Assembly: GCF_002221505.1 (NCBI RefSeq)
Contig: NZ_CP011036.1
Location: 992,001 to 1,056,000 of the forward strand
From: Pseudoalteromonas nigrifaciens
Lineage (GTDB): Bacteria; Pseudomonadota; Gammaproteobacteria; Enterobacterales; Alteromonadaceae
DNA: 64,000 nucleotides
Direction of reading: 5' to 3'
Below are positions 45,976 through 55,600 of the stretch, one piece after another. The notes beneath the pieces are model-generated. The model did no database searches and had not been told where the DNA came from. It saw only the letters and a list, made by a program, of their open reading frames with translations. How positions within the stretch are numbered: position 1 is the first letter of the stretch; the number at the start of each line of letters is the position of its first letter. Both the position numbers and the translations under genes were made by a program.

Positions 45976-46000
45976 AAAAGGAGCAAATGGCTCCTTTTTT
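45976..46000 (+). terminator. Terminator of ffh
   Basis: AAAAGGAGC / GCTCCTTTT stem with 5-base loop and trailing T residues, 45 bp after the ffh stop. Confidence 0.88.
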
Positions 46001-46096
46001 GTTGAATAAATTATGCGTGCTAAACGCTATTAACGCTAATTTAAAGTTGGGATCACGCTTTAACCTACTAAACTGGCTTTTAGCATCACTTCTTAC

Positions 46097-46124
46097 TTGC
46101 ATTGTTGCTAAAAACTCGTACAAT
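46097..46124 (+). promoter_or_regulatory. Sigma-70 promoter of the rpsP operon
   Basis: -35 TTGCAT (46097-46102), 16-bp spacer, -10 TACAAT (46119-46124). The transcript would begin near 46131. Confidence 0.55.
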
Positions 46125-46131
46125 TCCCCAG

Positions 46132-46148
46132 CTCCCCATTCTGGGGAG
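46132..46148 (+). other. GC-rich hairpin at the 5' end of the rpsP mRNA
   Basis: CTCCCCA-TTC-TGGGGAG, a perfect 7-bp stem starting within a base or two of the predicted transcript start. It may protect the 5' end or act in control of the ribosomal protein operon. Confidence 0.4.
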
Positions 46149-46191
46149 TAAATCTTATTAATGAAAACAGTCAATCTTTATAGAGGACGGT

Positions 46192-46440
46192 ATGGTAACT
46201 ATTCGTTTGCAACGTGGTGGCGCTAAAAAACGCCCTTTCTATCAAATTGTGGTTGCGGATAGCCGTTTCTCGCGTGACGGTCGCTTCATCGAGAAAGTAG
46301 GCTTTTTTAACCCAATTGCTGCAGGTCAAGAAGAAAAAATTCGTTTAGATTTACCACGTGTTGAACACTGGGTAGGTCAGGGCGCGTCTCTTTCAGATCG
46401 CGTAGCTAAGTTAGTAAAAGACGCTCGTAAAGCGGCTTAA
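46192..46440 (+). CDS. rpsP: 30S ribosomal protein S16
   Basis: An 82-residue protein beginning [20 protein letters not shown], the standard S16 sequence; binds 16S rRNA in the body of the 30S subunit. First gene of the conserved rpsP-rimM-trmD-rplS operon. GAGGA precedes the ATG at good distance. Full length. Confidence 0.98.
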
Positions 46441-46457
46441 TAGGCGTAAGTGTAACC

Positions 46458-46994
46458 ATGAGTCAAGAGAACACCTCATCAATAATTGTCGTAGGAAAGC
46501 TCGGTGCCCCGTATGGTATAAAGGGCTGGCTTAAGGTACATTCATTTACTGATGATCCCGCAGGGATCTTCGATTTCAGCCCGTGGTTGATAGGGCAGCA
46601 AGGTAAATGGCAGACCTTAGAAGTGGTCGACTGGCGTCGCCACAACAAAGGCTTTATCGCTAAATTTGCGCAAGTAAACGATCGAGACGAAGCAGTGGCT
46701 TATACCCACGCAGAAATCTCAATGGATTCAGCGCAATTACCAGAACTCCCGCAAGGTGAGTTCTATTGGCGAGATCTCATTGGCATGTCGGTTGTAACTG
46801 ATAAAGGTTACGATTTAGGCATTGTTGATGACCTAATGGAGACAGGGTCAAATGACGTACTGGTTGTTAAAGCAAACAGTAAAGACGCATTTGGTCAAGC
46901 AGAGCGTTTAATTCCGTTTTTAACTGATACAGTTATTATCGAAGTTAAACACGACGCAAGAGAAATTACCGTAGACTGGGATCCAGGGTTTTAA
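46458..46994 (+). CDS. rimM: Ribosome maturation factor RimM
   Basis: The protein has 178 residues: an N-terminal beta-barrel RimM domain ([15 protein letters not shown]) and a C-terminal PRC-barrel ([12 protein letters not shown], then [12 protein letters not shown]). It aids maturation of the 30S head together with S19. It follows rpsP by 17 bp and overlaps trmD by one base (TAATG). Confidence 0.96.
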   Translation: MSQENTSSIIVVGKLGAPYGIKGWLKVHSFTDDPAGIFDFSPWLIGQQGKWQTLEVVDWRRHNKGFIAKFAQVNDRDEAVAYTHAEISMDSAQLPELPQGEFYWRDLIGMSVVTDKGYDLGIVDDLMETGSNDVLVVKANSKDAFGQAERLIPFLTDTVIIEVKHDAREITVDWDPGF

Positions 46995-47761
46995 TGACGC
47001 AAACGAGTTCATTATGGGTAGGGGTGATAAGCCTTTTTCCTGACATGTTTGACGCTATTACAGACCAGGGTGTTACCGGTCGCGCAGTAAAAAGTGGCTT
47101 AATTGATTTTAACTGCTGGAATCCGCGAGACTACGCTTTAGATAAGCATAGAACCGTGGACGATCGTCCTTACGGGGGCGGACCAGGTATGTTAATGATG
47201 GTTGAGCCATTAAAAAAAGCGATTGCCGAGGCTAAAAAAGCTGCAGGTGATGGTGCTAAAGTAATTTATATGTCCCCACAAGGGCGCAAACTAGATCAGC
47301 AAGGAGCTAGCGAACTCGCAAGCTCTAAAAAACTGATTTTGATTGCCGGTCGCTATGAAGGTATAGATGAGAGAATAATAGAGTCATACGTTGACGAAGA
47401 ATGGTCAATTGGTGATTTTATTTTGAGTGGTGGTGAACTACCAGCCATGACATTAATTGACGCAGTAGCGCGATTAGTGCCTGGCGTATTAGGTCATAAC
47501 CAATCAGCAGAACAAGACTCATTTTCGGATGGCTTGTTAGATTGTCCTCACTATACACGGCCAGAAACATTGGACGACAAACAGGTGCCTGCTGTATTGC
47601 TCAGCGGAAACCACCAAGAGATAGCAAAATGGCGGCTTATGCAGTCATTAGGCAGAACTTGGCTACGCCGTCCTGACTTGTTGCATAACCTAGCTCTGAC
47701 TGAGGAGCAAGCGGTATTACTCGCGAAATTTCAGCAAGAGTACCAAAAAGCTTGTGGCTAG
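46994..47761 (+). CDS. trmD: tRNA (guanine-N1)-methyltransferase
   Basis: The protein has 255 residues. SPOUT-class enzyme that methylates G37 next to the anticodon. The trefoil-knot SAM site is visible in [12 protein letters not shown] and [25 protein letters not shown] is the second signature. Normal length, coupled to rimM. Confidence 0.97.
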   Translation: MTQTSSLWVGVISLFPDMFDAITDQGVTGRAVKSGLIDFNCWNPRDYALDKHRTVDDRPYGGGPGMLMMVEPLKKAIAEAKKAAGDGAKVIYMSPQGRKLDQQGASELASSKKLILIAGRYEGIDERIIESYVDEEWSIGDFILSGGELPAMTLIDAVARLVPGVLGHNQSAEQDSFSDGLLDCPHYTRPETLDDKQVPAVLLSGNHQEIAKWRLMQSLGRTWLRRPDLLHNLALTEEQAVLLAKFQQEYQKACG

Positions 47762-47794
47762 AAGACAGTTACACCTAGGAAAGTGAGAAACATA

Positions 47795-48154
47795 ATGGCA
47801 AAAGTAAACCAAAATATTATTAAAGCGCTTGAAGATGAGCAGCTTAAAACAGACGTACCTGCATTCGGCGCTGGTGATACAGTAGTTGTACAGGTAAAAG
47901 TAAAAGAAGGTGCTAAAGAGCGTCTACAGGCCTTTGAAGGTGTTGTAATCGCTAAGCGTAATCGTGGTCTTCACTCAGCATTCACAGTTCGTAAAATTTC
48001 GAACGGTGAAGGCGTTGAGCGTGTATTCCAAACGCACAGCCCTCTTATTGATAGCGTAACAGTTAAGCGTCGCGGTGCAGTTCGTCGTGCTAAGCTTTAC
48101 TATCTACGTGAGCGTTCTGGTAAATCTGCACGTATTAGAGAAAAACTTAACTAA
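47795..48154 (+). CDS. rplS: 50S ribosomal protein L19
   Basis: A 119-residue L19. I chose the ATG at 47795 ([16 protein letters not shown]) over a GTG 12 bases upstream because the shorter form fits the family and AGTGAG is well spaced. It lies at the 30S-50S interface. The [15 protein letters not shown] stretch is typical. It ends the operon before a strong terminator. Confidence 0.97.
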
Positions 48155-48174
48155 TACGCGCTGTTTATCAACGC

Positions 48175-48216
48175 AAAAAAACGGGTTGCATCCTTCGGGT
48201 TGCAACCCGTTTTGGT
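48175..48216 (+). terminator. Terminator of the rpsP-rplS operon
   Basis: ACGGGTTGCA (48181-48190) and TGCAACCCGT (48201-48210) form a 10-bp stem with a 10-base loop and a short T tail. Confidence 0.9.
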
Positions 48217-48517
48217 TTCTATAACATAAAATTTCAGGCTAAATACTAAAGCTTAAACCACAGCTGTCGGACTAGGAGTCTCACTGTCGTAATATTCACC
48301 AGTATAGTTAGGCTTCCTTTATTGCTAAACACAAAGTGCACCTCAATAAATTTTTATCAATATGTGTTTTAAACACCTTTTCAACTTACCCGCAGAATAC
48401 GTAATAACCCAATTAACGCCAGTATGAGCATAACTTTGCTCAAGCAAAACTTAAGCTAAATATACCTAAGCCAAATAAAGCACAGAAAATAAAAATTTGG
48501 CAGATGAATTATAGTAT

Positions 48518-48537
48518 TTAACCTTGAACTCTGGTTA
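48518..48537. repeat. Solo copy of a palindromic repeat end
   Basis: TTAACCTTGAACTCTGGTTA is the same module as the left end of the element at 60424 (TTAACCTGAACTCTGGTTAA), with one extra T. TAACC and GGTTA are inverted arms. No matching right end is seen nearby, so this is a remnant or solo end. Confidence 0.6.
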
Positions 48538-48554
48538 TTTAAGGAAGTAGGGTG

Positions 48555-48668
48555 ATGAAAATAGCTCAAAAAGTGGAGCCAAGTGTAACTAGGTATAACT
48601 TGAAGGGGTATTGGATGGGCAGTAAGGGCGCTTTATACGACCTTACCGCGACTAAGTTATTAGGCTAG
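48555..48668 (+). CDS. Possible small protein of 37 residues
   Basis: An ATG with AAGGAAGTAGGGTG directly ahead opens a 37-codon frame (MKIAQKVEPSV...TATKLLG) that ends at TAG. Composition is plausible for a protein, but I do not recognise it, and it begins right next to a repeat end in a region otherwise without genes. It may be chance. Confidence 0.25.
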   Translation: MKIAQKVEPSVTRYNLKGYWMGSKGALYDLTATKLLG

Positions 48669-48690
48669 TTGAACCTATGCACAATACAAA

Positions 48691-49524
48691 TTACTTAACG
48701 TTATGAACATGTACATCGCGTTGTGGGAAAGGAATAGAAATACCTTCTTTATCAAACGCTTTTTTCACTTTTTCTTGCATATCCCAGTAGTAAGGCCATA
48801 AGTCACCTGTTGCAACCCAAGCGCGAAACATTAAATTAACTGAGTTATCGCCAAGGCTGGCAACACAAATACGTGGTGCCGGATCTGTTAAAGAGCGCTC
48901 GTCTTCTTCAAACAGGCGTTTTAAGATAGCTTTTGCCGTATCTATGTCGTCGTTATACGAAATTCCAAAGGTCATATCACAGCGGCGTTTGTCATAAATA
49001 CTTACGTTCACTAGTGTCGCATTCGATAGGCTACCGTTTGGAATAACAATGCGGCGGTTATCGAAGGTATCTACTACCGTGTATAAAATTTGAATTTCGA
49101 CGACTGCGCCCATAAAACCCTGTGCTTCGATAGTATCGCCAACCTTGAACGGTTTAAAAATCAGCAACAGCACACCGCCAGCAAAATTAGCTAGACTGCC
49201 TTGCAGTGCAAGACCTATTGCCAGGCCTGCAGCACCAATCACCGCGATGAACGAGGTGGTTTCGATACCTACCATAGAGGCCACCGAAATAAGCAGCATA
49301 ATTTTCACTACAGCGCTAATTAAGCCACATAAAAACTTGTTTAGTGTTGGATCTTTTTTGCCTAGTCGATTATCTAAAACCTTAACAAAGCGGTTGATCA
49401 GCCATAGGCCAACCAGTAAAGTAATAATAGCGAGCACAAATTTTGGTGCGTAAGTCATAACGAGTGATATGGCTTGGTCTATTAATTGTGAAGCGTCTAC
49501 ATCTGTTCCTAAAACTTCTTCCAT
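48691..49524 (-). CDS. mscS: Small-conductance mechanosensitive channel (MscS family)
   Basis: The protein has 277 residues. Three membrane helices (about 22-45, 65-85, 90-120) with the Gly/Ala-rich pore helix GAAGLAIGLALQGSLANFAGGV, then the MscS beta domain (FKVGDTIEAQGFMGAVVEIQ) and a cytoplasmic vestibule. The size equals that of Escherichia MscS (286 residues). It relieves turgor on hypo-osmotic shock, which suits a marine organism. Transcribed towards the rplS region as a single gene. Confidence 0.93.
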   Translation of the reverse strand: MEEVLGTDVDASQLIDQAISLVMTYAPKFVLAIITLLVGLWLINRFVKVLDNRLGKKDPTLNKFLCGLISAVVKIMLLISVASMVGIETTSFIAVIGAAGLAIGLALQGSLANFAGGVLLLIFKPFKVGDTIEAQGFMGAVVEIQILYTVVDTFDNRRIVIPNGSLSNATLVNVSIYDKRRCDMTFGISYNDDIDTAKAILKRLFEEDERSLTDPAPRICVASLGDNSVNLMFRAWVATGDLWPYYWDMQEKVKKAFDKEGISIPFPQRDVHVHNVK

Positions 49525-49774
49525 TTTATGGATCCTGTTTATTTTAATTACTATATGAATAATATAAGAATAAACGTGATAACTCTACTATGCAACAAAT
49601 GCAGGCTTTTTAGCTTGCTAATTTACTTTTATTGACTGCGGCTTTTAGGGTAAATAATTAATATTTACTTTAAAGGTATTCGTTGCTTCTCAAAGTATTG
49701 TTTTTCAATTTAACCTTTTACTTATTTAGTCTTTTATCAGGCTATTGATCCTGTTAGTATTTATCGTATTGATT

Positions 49775-49794
49775 AGTTTACTTTAATGTAAACT
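49775..49794. promoter_or_regulatory. Perfect palindrome upstream of tyrA
   Basis: AGTTTAC-TTTAAT-GTAAACT, 7-bp perfect arms and a 6-base spacer, 30 bp before the tyrA start. It resembles a TyrR site in spacing, but the half sites point the other way (TTTAC first). Candidate operator only. Confidence 0.35.
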
Positions 49795-49824
49795 TAAGTT
49801 GGCGTTTTTGCTTTTTAAGGTGGT

Positions 49825-50964
49825 ATGCAAGTGGCGGATATAAATGATTTAGCCCAGTTAAGAGTGGGTATTGATGAGTGTGATACACAGTTGGTGGCAC
49901 TGCTGGCAAGGCGTAATTCGCTTACTCAAAAAATTGGCGCAATAAAGCAGCAAACTGGTGCGCCACTTCATGCACCCGATCGTGAAGCTGATTTATTAGC
50001 TGCAAGGCGCCAAGAAGCAATTAATCAGGGAGTAAGTCCAGAGTTAGTTGAAGATATTCTTAGGCGTATGATGCGCGAAGCGTATCAGAATCAGCAAGCT
50101 AAACTTGCATGTGCTGCACCGCATTTATCACCCATTGTTATTGTGGGTGGGCAAGGTGCTATGGGGCAATTATTTGCTAAGCAATTTCAGCGCTCTGGTT
50201 ACGAAGTGAAAACCCTTGATAAGCAAGATCAAGCAAACGCTGCAGCAATTTTAAAAGGCGCTAAATTAGTACTATTAAGTGTACCTATTAATGCGTTAGA
50301 AACTGTAGTTGCTGAACTACCTAAGTTAGATGAAGGCTGTTTATTGGTAGATATAACATCGGTTAAGCAAGCGCCAATTAAAGCACTAAAAGCAGCGCAT
50401 AGCGGCCCAGTTGTAGGGCTGCATCCTATGTTTGGCCCAGATATTTCGCACTGGGTTAAGCAAACAGTGGTGGTGTGTGAAGGGCGTGACCACGATGTTG
50501 CACAGGGCTTGTTAGCACAGTTGCAAGTGTGGGGTTGCCAGCTAGTTGAACTTGATGCGAAAAAACATGACGAAGCAATGCAAATAATTCAGGTAATGCG
50601 CCATTTAACCACCTTTGTATATGGGCAGTTTTTAGCAAAACAAAGCCATACATTAGCGGAGTTACGTAGCTGTTCATCACCTATCTATCAATTAGAGTTA
50701 ATGATGGTTGGGCGCTTATTTGCGCAATCGCCAGAGTTATATTCAGATATTATGTTAGCGCAATTTGATAACGTAGAGAGCTTACTGGCGCAGTATCAAC
50801 AGACTTTTGCAGACACACTTAAAAAGTTAAAAGCAGGAGATAAGCCCGCGCTTATTGATGCCTTTGCTGATGCAAAAGCTTATTTTTCAGATTCGACAGC
50901 GCACTTTTTAACCCAAAGTCGCAGCCTGTTAAATAAAGCGAATGACGCAAAAGTGCTAGATTAA
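49825..50964 (+). CDS. tyrA: Bifunctional chorismate mutase/prephenate dehydrogenase (T-protein)
   Basis: The protein has 379 residues: AroQ-type chorismate mutase at residues 5-90 (LRVGIDECDTQLVALLARRNSL) and prephenate dehydrogenase from about 100 with the NAD-binding GGQGAMGQLF loop and GLHPMFGPD. It makes 4-hydroxyphenylpyruvate for tyrosine. The start may instead be the GTG six bases further on (49831), which is better spaced from AAGGTGG. It faces pheA across a shared terminator. Confidence 0.95.
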   Translation: MQVADINDLAQLRVGIDECDTQLVALLARRNSLTQKIGAIKQQTGAPLHAPDREADLLAARRQEAINQGVSPELVEDILRRMMREAYQNQQAKLACAAPHLSPIVIVGGQGAMGQLFAKQFQRSGYEVKTLDKQDQANAAAILKGAKLVLLSVPINALETVVAELPKLDEGCLLVDITSVKQAPIKALKAAHSGPVVGLHPMFGPDISHWVKQTVVVCEGRDHDVAQGLLAQLQVWGCQLVELDAKKHDEAMQIIQVMRHLTTFVYGQFLAKQSHTLAELRSCSSPIYQLELMMVGRLFAQSPELYSDIMLAQFDNVESLLAQYQQTFADTLKKLKAGDKPALIDAFADAKAYFSDSTAHFLTQSRSLLNKANDAKVLD

Positions 50965-50975
50965 AACAGAAAAAC

Positions 50976-51002
50976 AAAAAAGGGCTTAATTAAGCCCTTT
51001 TT
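50976..51002. terminator. Bidirectional terminator between tyrA and pheA
   Basis: A perfect palindrome AAAAAGGGCTTAATTAAGCCCTTTTT divided by its centre; serves both convergent genes. Confidence 0.92.
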
Positions 51003-51019
51003 ACATTATAAGCTGTGCG

Positions 51020-52180
51020 TTATTGCGTATTTACACTCACAGCTTGGAGCGTTTCGCTTTGATAGCAGCCTAAAATACGTACATACTGAGTGTATTCTTT
51101 TAGCTCCTCTAATGCATTTTTTACTTGGCTGTCGGCAAGGTTCGCTTCTAAGTCGACGTAAAATACTTCTTCCCATGGGTTACCTGGCATAGGGCGAGAC
51201 TCTAACTTAACCAAATTAATTTTATGTTGTTTAAAAATCATTAATGCATCGGCAAGTGAACCAGCCTGCTGTTTAGTGGCCATAATTAAACTGGTTTTAG
51301 TGGGTATTTGCTTTGATACCTGTAATGGCTTACGCGCTACAACAATAAAGCGGCTGTGGTTTTCGCTTTGATTTGCTAAGTTAGATTTAATCACTTCTAG
51401 GCCTACATTTTTACCTGCTTGGGCAGAGCCAATAGCGGCACTATTTGGCGTATTTAGTGCTGATTGCAGGGCACTTGAAGTTGAGTCGCAGGTTTCGTGT
51501 TGCAGCTCACCAAGGCCTTGTAAAAAGCGGCTACATTGAGCAAACGGTTGCGGGTGAGCAAATATTTTTGTAAGTTGGCTAAGCTCAGTATCTGGGTTGG
51601 CAAGTAAACAATGTTCAACACTGTGCGTTACTTCACCAACAATAGACACTTGTGCATGTTGTAGTAAATCAAATACTTCGTTGATACTGCCTGAACTGGT
51701 GTTTTCAATAGGCAGCAAACCAAAATCGGCTTGGCCGTTTTCTACTTTACCGGTAATTTCGTCAAACGAGCTACAGCCTATTTCAACTAACTTACCTGGG
51801 CGACGGCTAAAGTATTTATGACAGGCCAACTGGCTGTATGAGCCTTGCCCACCTAAATACGTAACACGATGGGTTTCGCTTAACGCATCTGGGTTAAGGT
51901 TTTTTTGCAGCATAGCTTGTTGATGCAATACAGAGTCTTCTAAAATAGTTTGAAAAACATTATTTACGTAATAGGCGTCTAACCCTAACGATTTCCCATA
52001 ACCTATCAGCTTTTCTAGAAGTGCTAATTCACGAGCTTCATCACGAATCGGTTTATTGTTCGCTATTTTATATTCCACCACACCATGGCTAATACGACGT
52101 CGTTTGGCTAGTAAAACCAGTAAATCAGAATCTATCTCATTTATATCGTGTCGAAGTGTATTTAGTACATCATTGCTCAT
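51020..52180 (-). CDS. pheA: Bifunctional chorismate mutase/prephenate dehydratase (P-protein)
   Basis: The protein has 386 residues, same length as the Escherichia enzyme. AroQ chorismate mutase (about 1-90, DSDLLVLLAKRRRIS), prephenate dehydratase (about 105-285, YLGGQGSYSQLAC and IENTSSGSINEV) and a C-terminal ACT domain (about 295-375) with the ESRPMPGNPWEE phenylalanine-binding motif for feedback inhibition. It makes phenylpyruvate. Transcription is controlled by attenuation: leader peptide and terminator lie directly upstream. Confidence 0.97.
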   Translation of the reverse strand: MSNDVLNTLRHDINEIDSDLLVLLAKRRRISHGVVEYKIANNKPIRDEARELALLEKLIGYGKSLGLDAYYVNNVFQTILEDSVLHQQAMLQKNLNPDALSETHRVTYLGGQGSYSQLACHKYFSRRPGKLVEIGCSSFDEITGKVENGQADFGLLPIENTSSGSINEVFDLLQHAQVSIVGEVTHSVEHCLLANPDTELSQLTKIFAHPQPFAQCSRFLQGLGELQHETCDSTSSALQSALNTPNSAAIGSAQAGKNVGLEVIKSNLANQSENHSRFIVVARKPLQVSKQIPTKTSLIMATKQQAGSLADALMIFKQHKINLVKLESRPMPGNPWEEVFYVDLEANLADSQVKNALEELKEYTQYVRILGCYQSETLQAVSVNTQ

Positions 52181-52219
52181 TTGGCTTTCCTCATTCCAAA
52201 AGTATGCTGTTCATACAGC

Positions 52220-52252
52220 AAAAACAAAAAAGCCTCCCGGTTGGGAGGCTTT
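52220..52252 (-). terminator. pheA attenuator (terminator 3:4 hairpin)
   Basis: On the minus strand AAAGCCTCCC, 4-base loop, GGGAGGCTTT and then TTTGTTTTTG. GAGGCT at 52286-52291 (read on the minus strand, right after the leader stop) can pair with the AGCCTC of the left arm to make the antiterminator. The same GAGGCT segment can also pair with the AGCTTCT inside the leader coding region, as the attenuation model requires. Confidence 0.9.
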
Positions 52253-52293
52253 GCTATTCGATTGATTTTATCTCACAAACAGTTCAGCCTCTT

Positions 52294-52347
52294 CTATATA
52301 AAGAAGCTAAAAAACGAAAAAAAAGTAACTGCGTAAGTAATGTTCAT
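52294..52347 (-). CDS. pheL: pheA leader peptide
   Basis: A 17-codon frame: MNITYAVTFFSFFSFFI then TAG. Six of the last nine residues are Phe, in three pairs. Position, strand and the following attenuator show that it is the phe leader: when charged tRNA-Phe is scarce the ribosome stalls on the Phe codons, allowing the antiterminator to form and pheA to be transcribed. No clear Shine-Dalgarno precedes the ATG. Confidence 0.9.
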   Translation of the reverse strand: MNITYAVTFFSFFSFFI

Positions 52348-52353
52348 GCTGAT

Positions 52354-52382
52354 AATGTATGGAGAGTTACTGTTAATGTCAA
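52354..52382 (-). promoter_or_regulatory. pheA promoter
   Basis: Minus strand -35 TTGACA (52382-52377), 17-bp spacer, -10 TACATT (52359-52354). The expected transcript start (about 52345-52348) falls on or beside the pheL ATG. Confidence 0.6.
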
Positions 52383-52618
52383 CAGCGCTTTTGTTAAATA
52401 ACTTAAGCTCTGAAAAATAAATCTATCACTAGTGGCTATTTTCAAGGTTAACTGTGTTGGATTTACTTGTAATAGGCCGTGATTGTTGCATAAATTTGTC
52501 TTGTTCCCTTTGTTTTTTTATATAGTTTACAAATAATTTATAAATATGATCTTGGATCTGGTATATTTCAATTACTGGTTCAAATAATAATAATTATTAA
52601 TAATAAAAAGGTTAGCCT

Positions 52619-55600
52619 GTGGTGTATCGACGCCCCCCATCTCGTTTCGGGATAAACTCACTTAGCGTCAAGTTGTCATTGTTGATTTCTGCAATATGTT
52701 TAATTGCTGGAGTGTGTGCGGCCGCGTTAATGCTCAAATCTGAAGAAAAACAACTGGTTTTTGAAGAGCATGAAGTATTAAAAGAATCTAACGAATTACT
52801 TATAAAACAATTCAAAAACTTACTAAACACTAAAATTAAAGTTGCTCAGCAAGCAAATATAGTCGTGGGTGAGCAGCTATTTAGTGATCAGTCATCGTTA
52901 ATAAGTAATAAAGTAAATACACTGCAATTAAATAATGACGGTACGATACGCAGTGCCTCTACTGATGGGCTTTCGGCTGCATTTATCCCACAAACTAGCT
53001 ATACACCTTTTTATAAACAATTAATATCAGACTCTGAAACGCTCTGGAAAATTATATCGCCACCACTAACTCAAGATTTTTTTAATTTTTACCTTATTAC
53101 TAAAGATAACTTTATTCGCATAGCGCCGCCTAACGAGGCTTTAAATGCGCCAGCTAATTATACATTTACACAAAGTACGCGCTTTAATTACGCTAAGGCG
53201 CTTACTAATCCTCAACATAGGCCTGTTTGGTCTAAAGTTTATTACGATACTATATGGCATAAATGGGCTATTAGCTTAACGGTTCCTATTTATAAAGAGG
53301 GTGAGTTTTTAGGTGTTACTGGCAGTGACATCGCGCTAAAAACATTAATATCGCAATTGCCAATTGGCGGAAAAGAAAAACAGTTAGTGGTATTTGACAG
53401 CCAAGGGCAGTTATTAGCGCACCCCAATTTAACCCAATCAAGTTATGCACAATATGGTAAAGCAGGTAAAAAACTACTCCCTGAGGACTTTATTGATCCC
53501 ACATTACAAGTAATTGTAGATGATGCGATTAAAATGCAACGGTCTGAATATGCCGACTCATTCAAATTAAATAATGAAGCGTATATTATTAATATTCATA
53601 AAATAGATGGCTTAGATTGGTATGTAGGGGTATATAAAAAACGTTCTTCAACATTCTCAGCATTAGCAGATTTAAAGATGAAGTTTTTTGGGCTATTTAT
53701 ACTCTATGCCATTTTAGTCGCCTTACTCTTACATCAAGCACTTTATCAGCTAGTACTTAGGCGTATACATTCTTTGGTTTATGCCGTTACAAACTTTGGT
53801 CAAGGCCAGTTACAAATAGAATTTCCAAAAGAAAACAAAGATGAAATAGGCACTCTCAACGGCTCATTTAAAGACATGACCATTGAAATTAGAAAGCTAA
53901 TAGATGGGCTTAACCAGCGTATTATTGAAAAAGAAATTGCAGAAAAAGCAGCCAGGCGACTATCCAAAGCCGTGGCGTTTTCTGGTACTGGTGTGGTGAT
54001 CACCGATAAAAACTTTGTCATTGAATACGTAAACCCTAAAATGCTTGAAATGACCAGCTTTTCAGAGGAACATTTTAATCGAGCGCCTTTATTAAGCATT
54101 ATTGCAAGCGAAATGGCTATATTAATTGATGATATAGATGTTGATTTACGCAGTCGTAATTGTTGGCGTGGCGACACCTTAATTGAAAGCAATAATAAAG
54201 CGCCTATTTGGGTTTCTTTAAGTATTTCACCTATTCGCGAAGATGACGGAACAATTACCAGTTACGTAGCCTCTGCGCAGGATATTTCGTTTGTTAAAGA
54301 AAGCCAGCGTAAAATGGAACAGCTTGCTTATTTTGATACTTTAACAGGACTTGCTAATCGAACATTTTTTAGAATGCAGCTGCGTAAATCGATGGCGCTC
54401 GCTGAACGCGGGCATTATGCCTTTGCATTGTTTTATTTTGATTTAGATGAATTTAAACGTATTAATGATACCTTAGGCCATAATGCAGGCGATCAATTAC
54501 TCGTTGAAGTTGCAAATAGATTAAAGCAACGCCTAAGAGCCGAAGATACTATTGCGCGTTTAGGCGGTGATGAGTTTGCTATATTACTCAGTGGCATTGA
54601 GCATCAAGAGCATGCAACTCAAGTGGCAAATACGATTCAAAAAACCCTTAATGAGCCTATTCAACTTGGCAGTAACGAAGTTATTATTAGTGCCAGTATA
54701 GGCATTACTATGGCCCCATACGACAGCCAAGAAGAAGACCAACTGTTAAAGCATGCCGACTTAGCCATGTATGAAGCAAAAGCAAAAGGGCGTAACACCT
54801 TTCATTTTTATAGCCAAGAGCTCAATACTGCTGCAAATGAACGCTTGTTTATTGAAAACGAGCTACGCCAAGCTATAAAAGATAAACAACTCACGGTTTA
54901 TTATCAGCCGCAGATTGATAGCCGCACTCAGCTTATAGTGGGTTACGAAGCATTGTTACGCTGGTTTCATCCAACAGAAGGGGCGATTGCACCCACTAAA
55001 TTTATACCTATTGCAGAAGCTACCGGTTTAATTGTTGAACTGGGAGAGTGGGTATTACACCAAGCATGTAATTTTGCAGTTAAGTTAGAGCGCCAAGGTA
55101 GAGCGAGTAATATTGCGATTAACTTATCGGCCAGACAGTTTAAAGATGCCAGCTTATTACCTACACTGAAAAAAATAATAGCCAGTACACAGGTGTCGGC
55201 TAAAAGCCTACATTTAGAATTAACCGAAAGTATGCTGATGGGCAATGTAGAAGCTGCTATAGCACAACTACATGAATTAAAGGGACTCGGGGTTTCTATT
55301 TCTATAGATGACTTTGGTACTGGTTACTCTTCATTAAGTTACTTGAAACGTTTTCCGGTGGATATTCTTAAAATTGATCGCTCATTTATAAAAGATATTC
55401 CAGATGATAATAATGATATGGCAATAACAGCGGCAATTATAGCCATGGCGCAAAAGCTAAAACTCGATGTGGTTGCCGAAGGGGTAGAAACCGTTGAGCA
55501 AGTAGAGTTTTTGAAAAATAACAATTGCTTTATAGTACAAGGGTATTACTTTAGCCCGCCAATTGCAGAGCGCGATTTACCCACGCTTTTTGAACGATTG

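Larger units (their letters stand above)
48217..48690. other. 474-bp intergenic region with a repeat end and a possible small gene
   Basis: Between the rplS terminator and convergent mscS. It contains a 20-bp repeat module at 48518-48537 that recurs at 60424-60443, and a short open frame after it (both listed separately). The first 300 bases show nothing I can identify. Confidence 0.5.

Noticed and set aside
45950..46174. Minus-strand frame of 74 codons between ffh and rpsP
   Set aside because: It covers the ffh terminator and the rpsP promoter and has no recognisable protein pattern.
49775..49794. TyrR box before tyrA
   Set aside because: Half sites are in the opposite orientation to TGTAAA-N6-TTTACA, so I keep it only as an unidentified palindrome.
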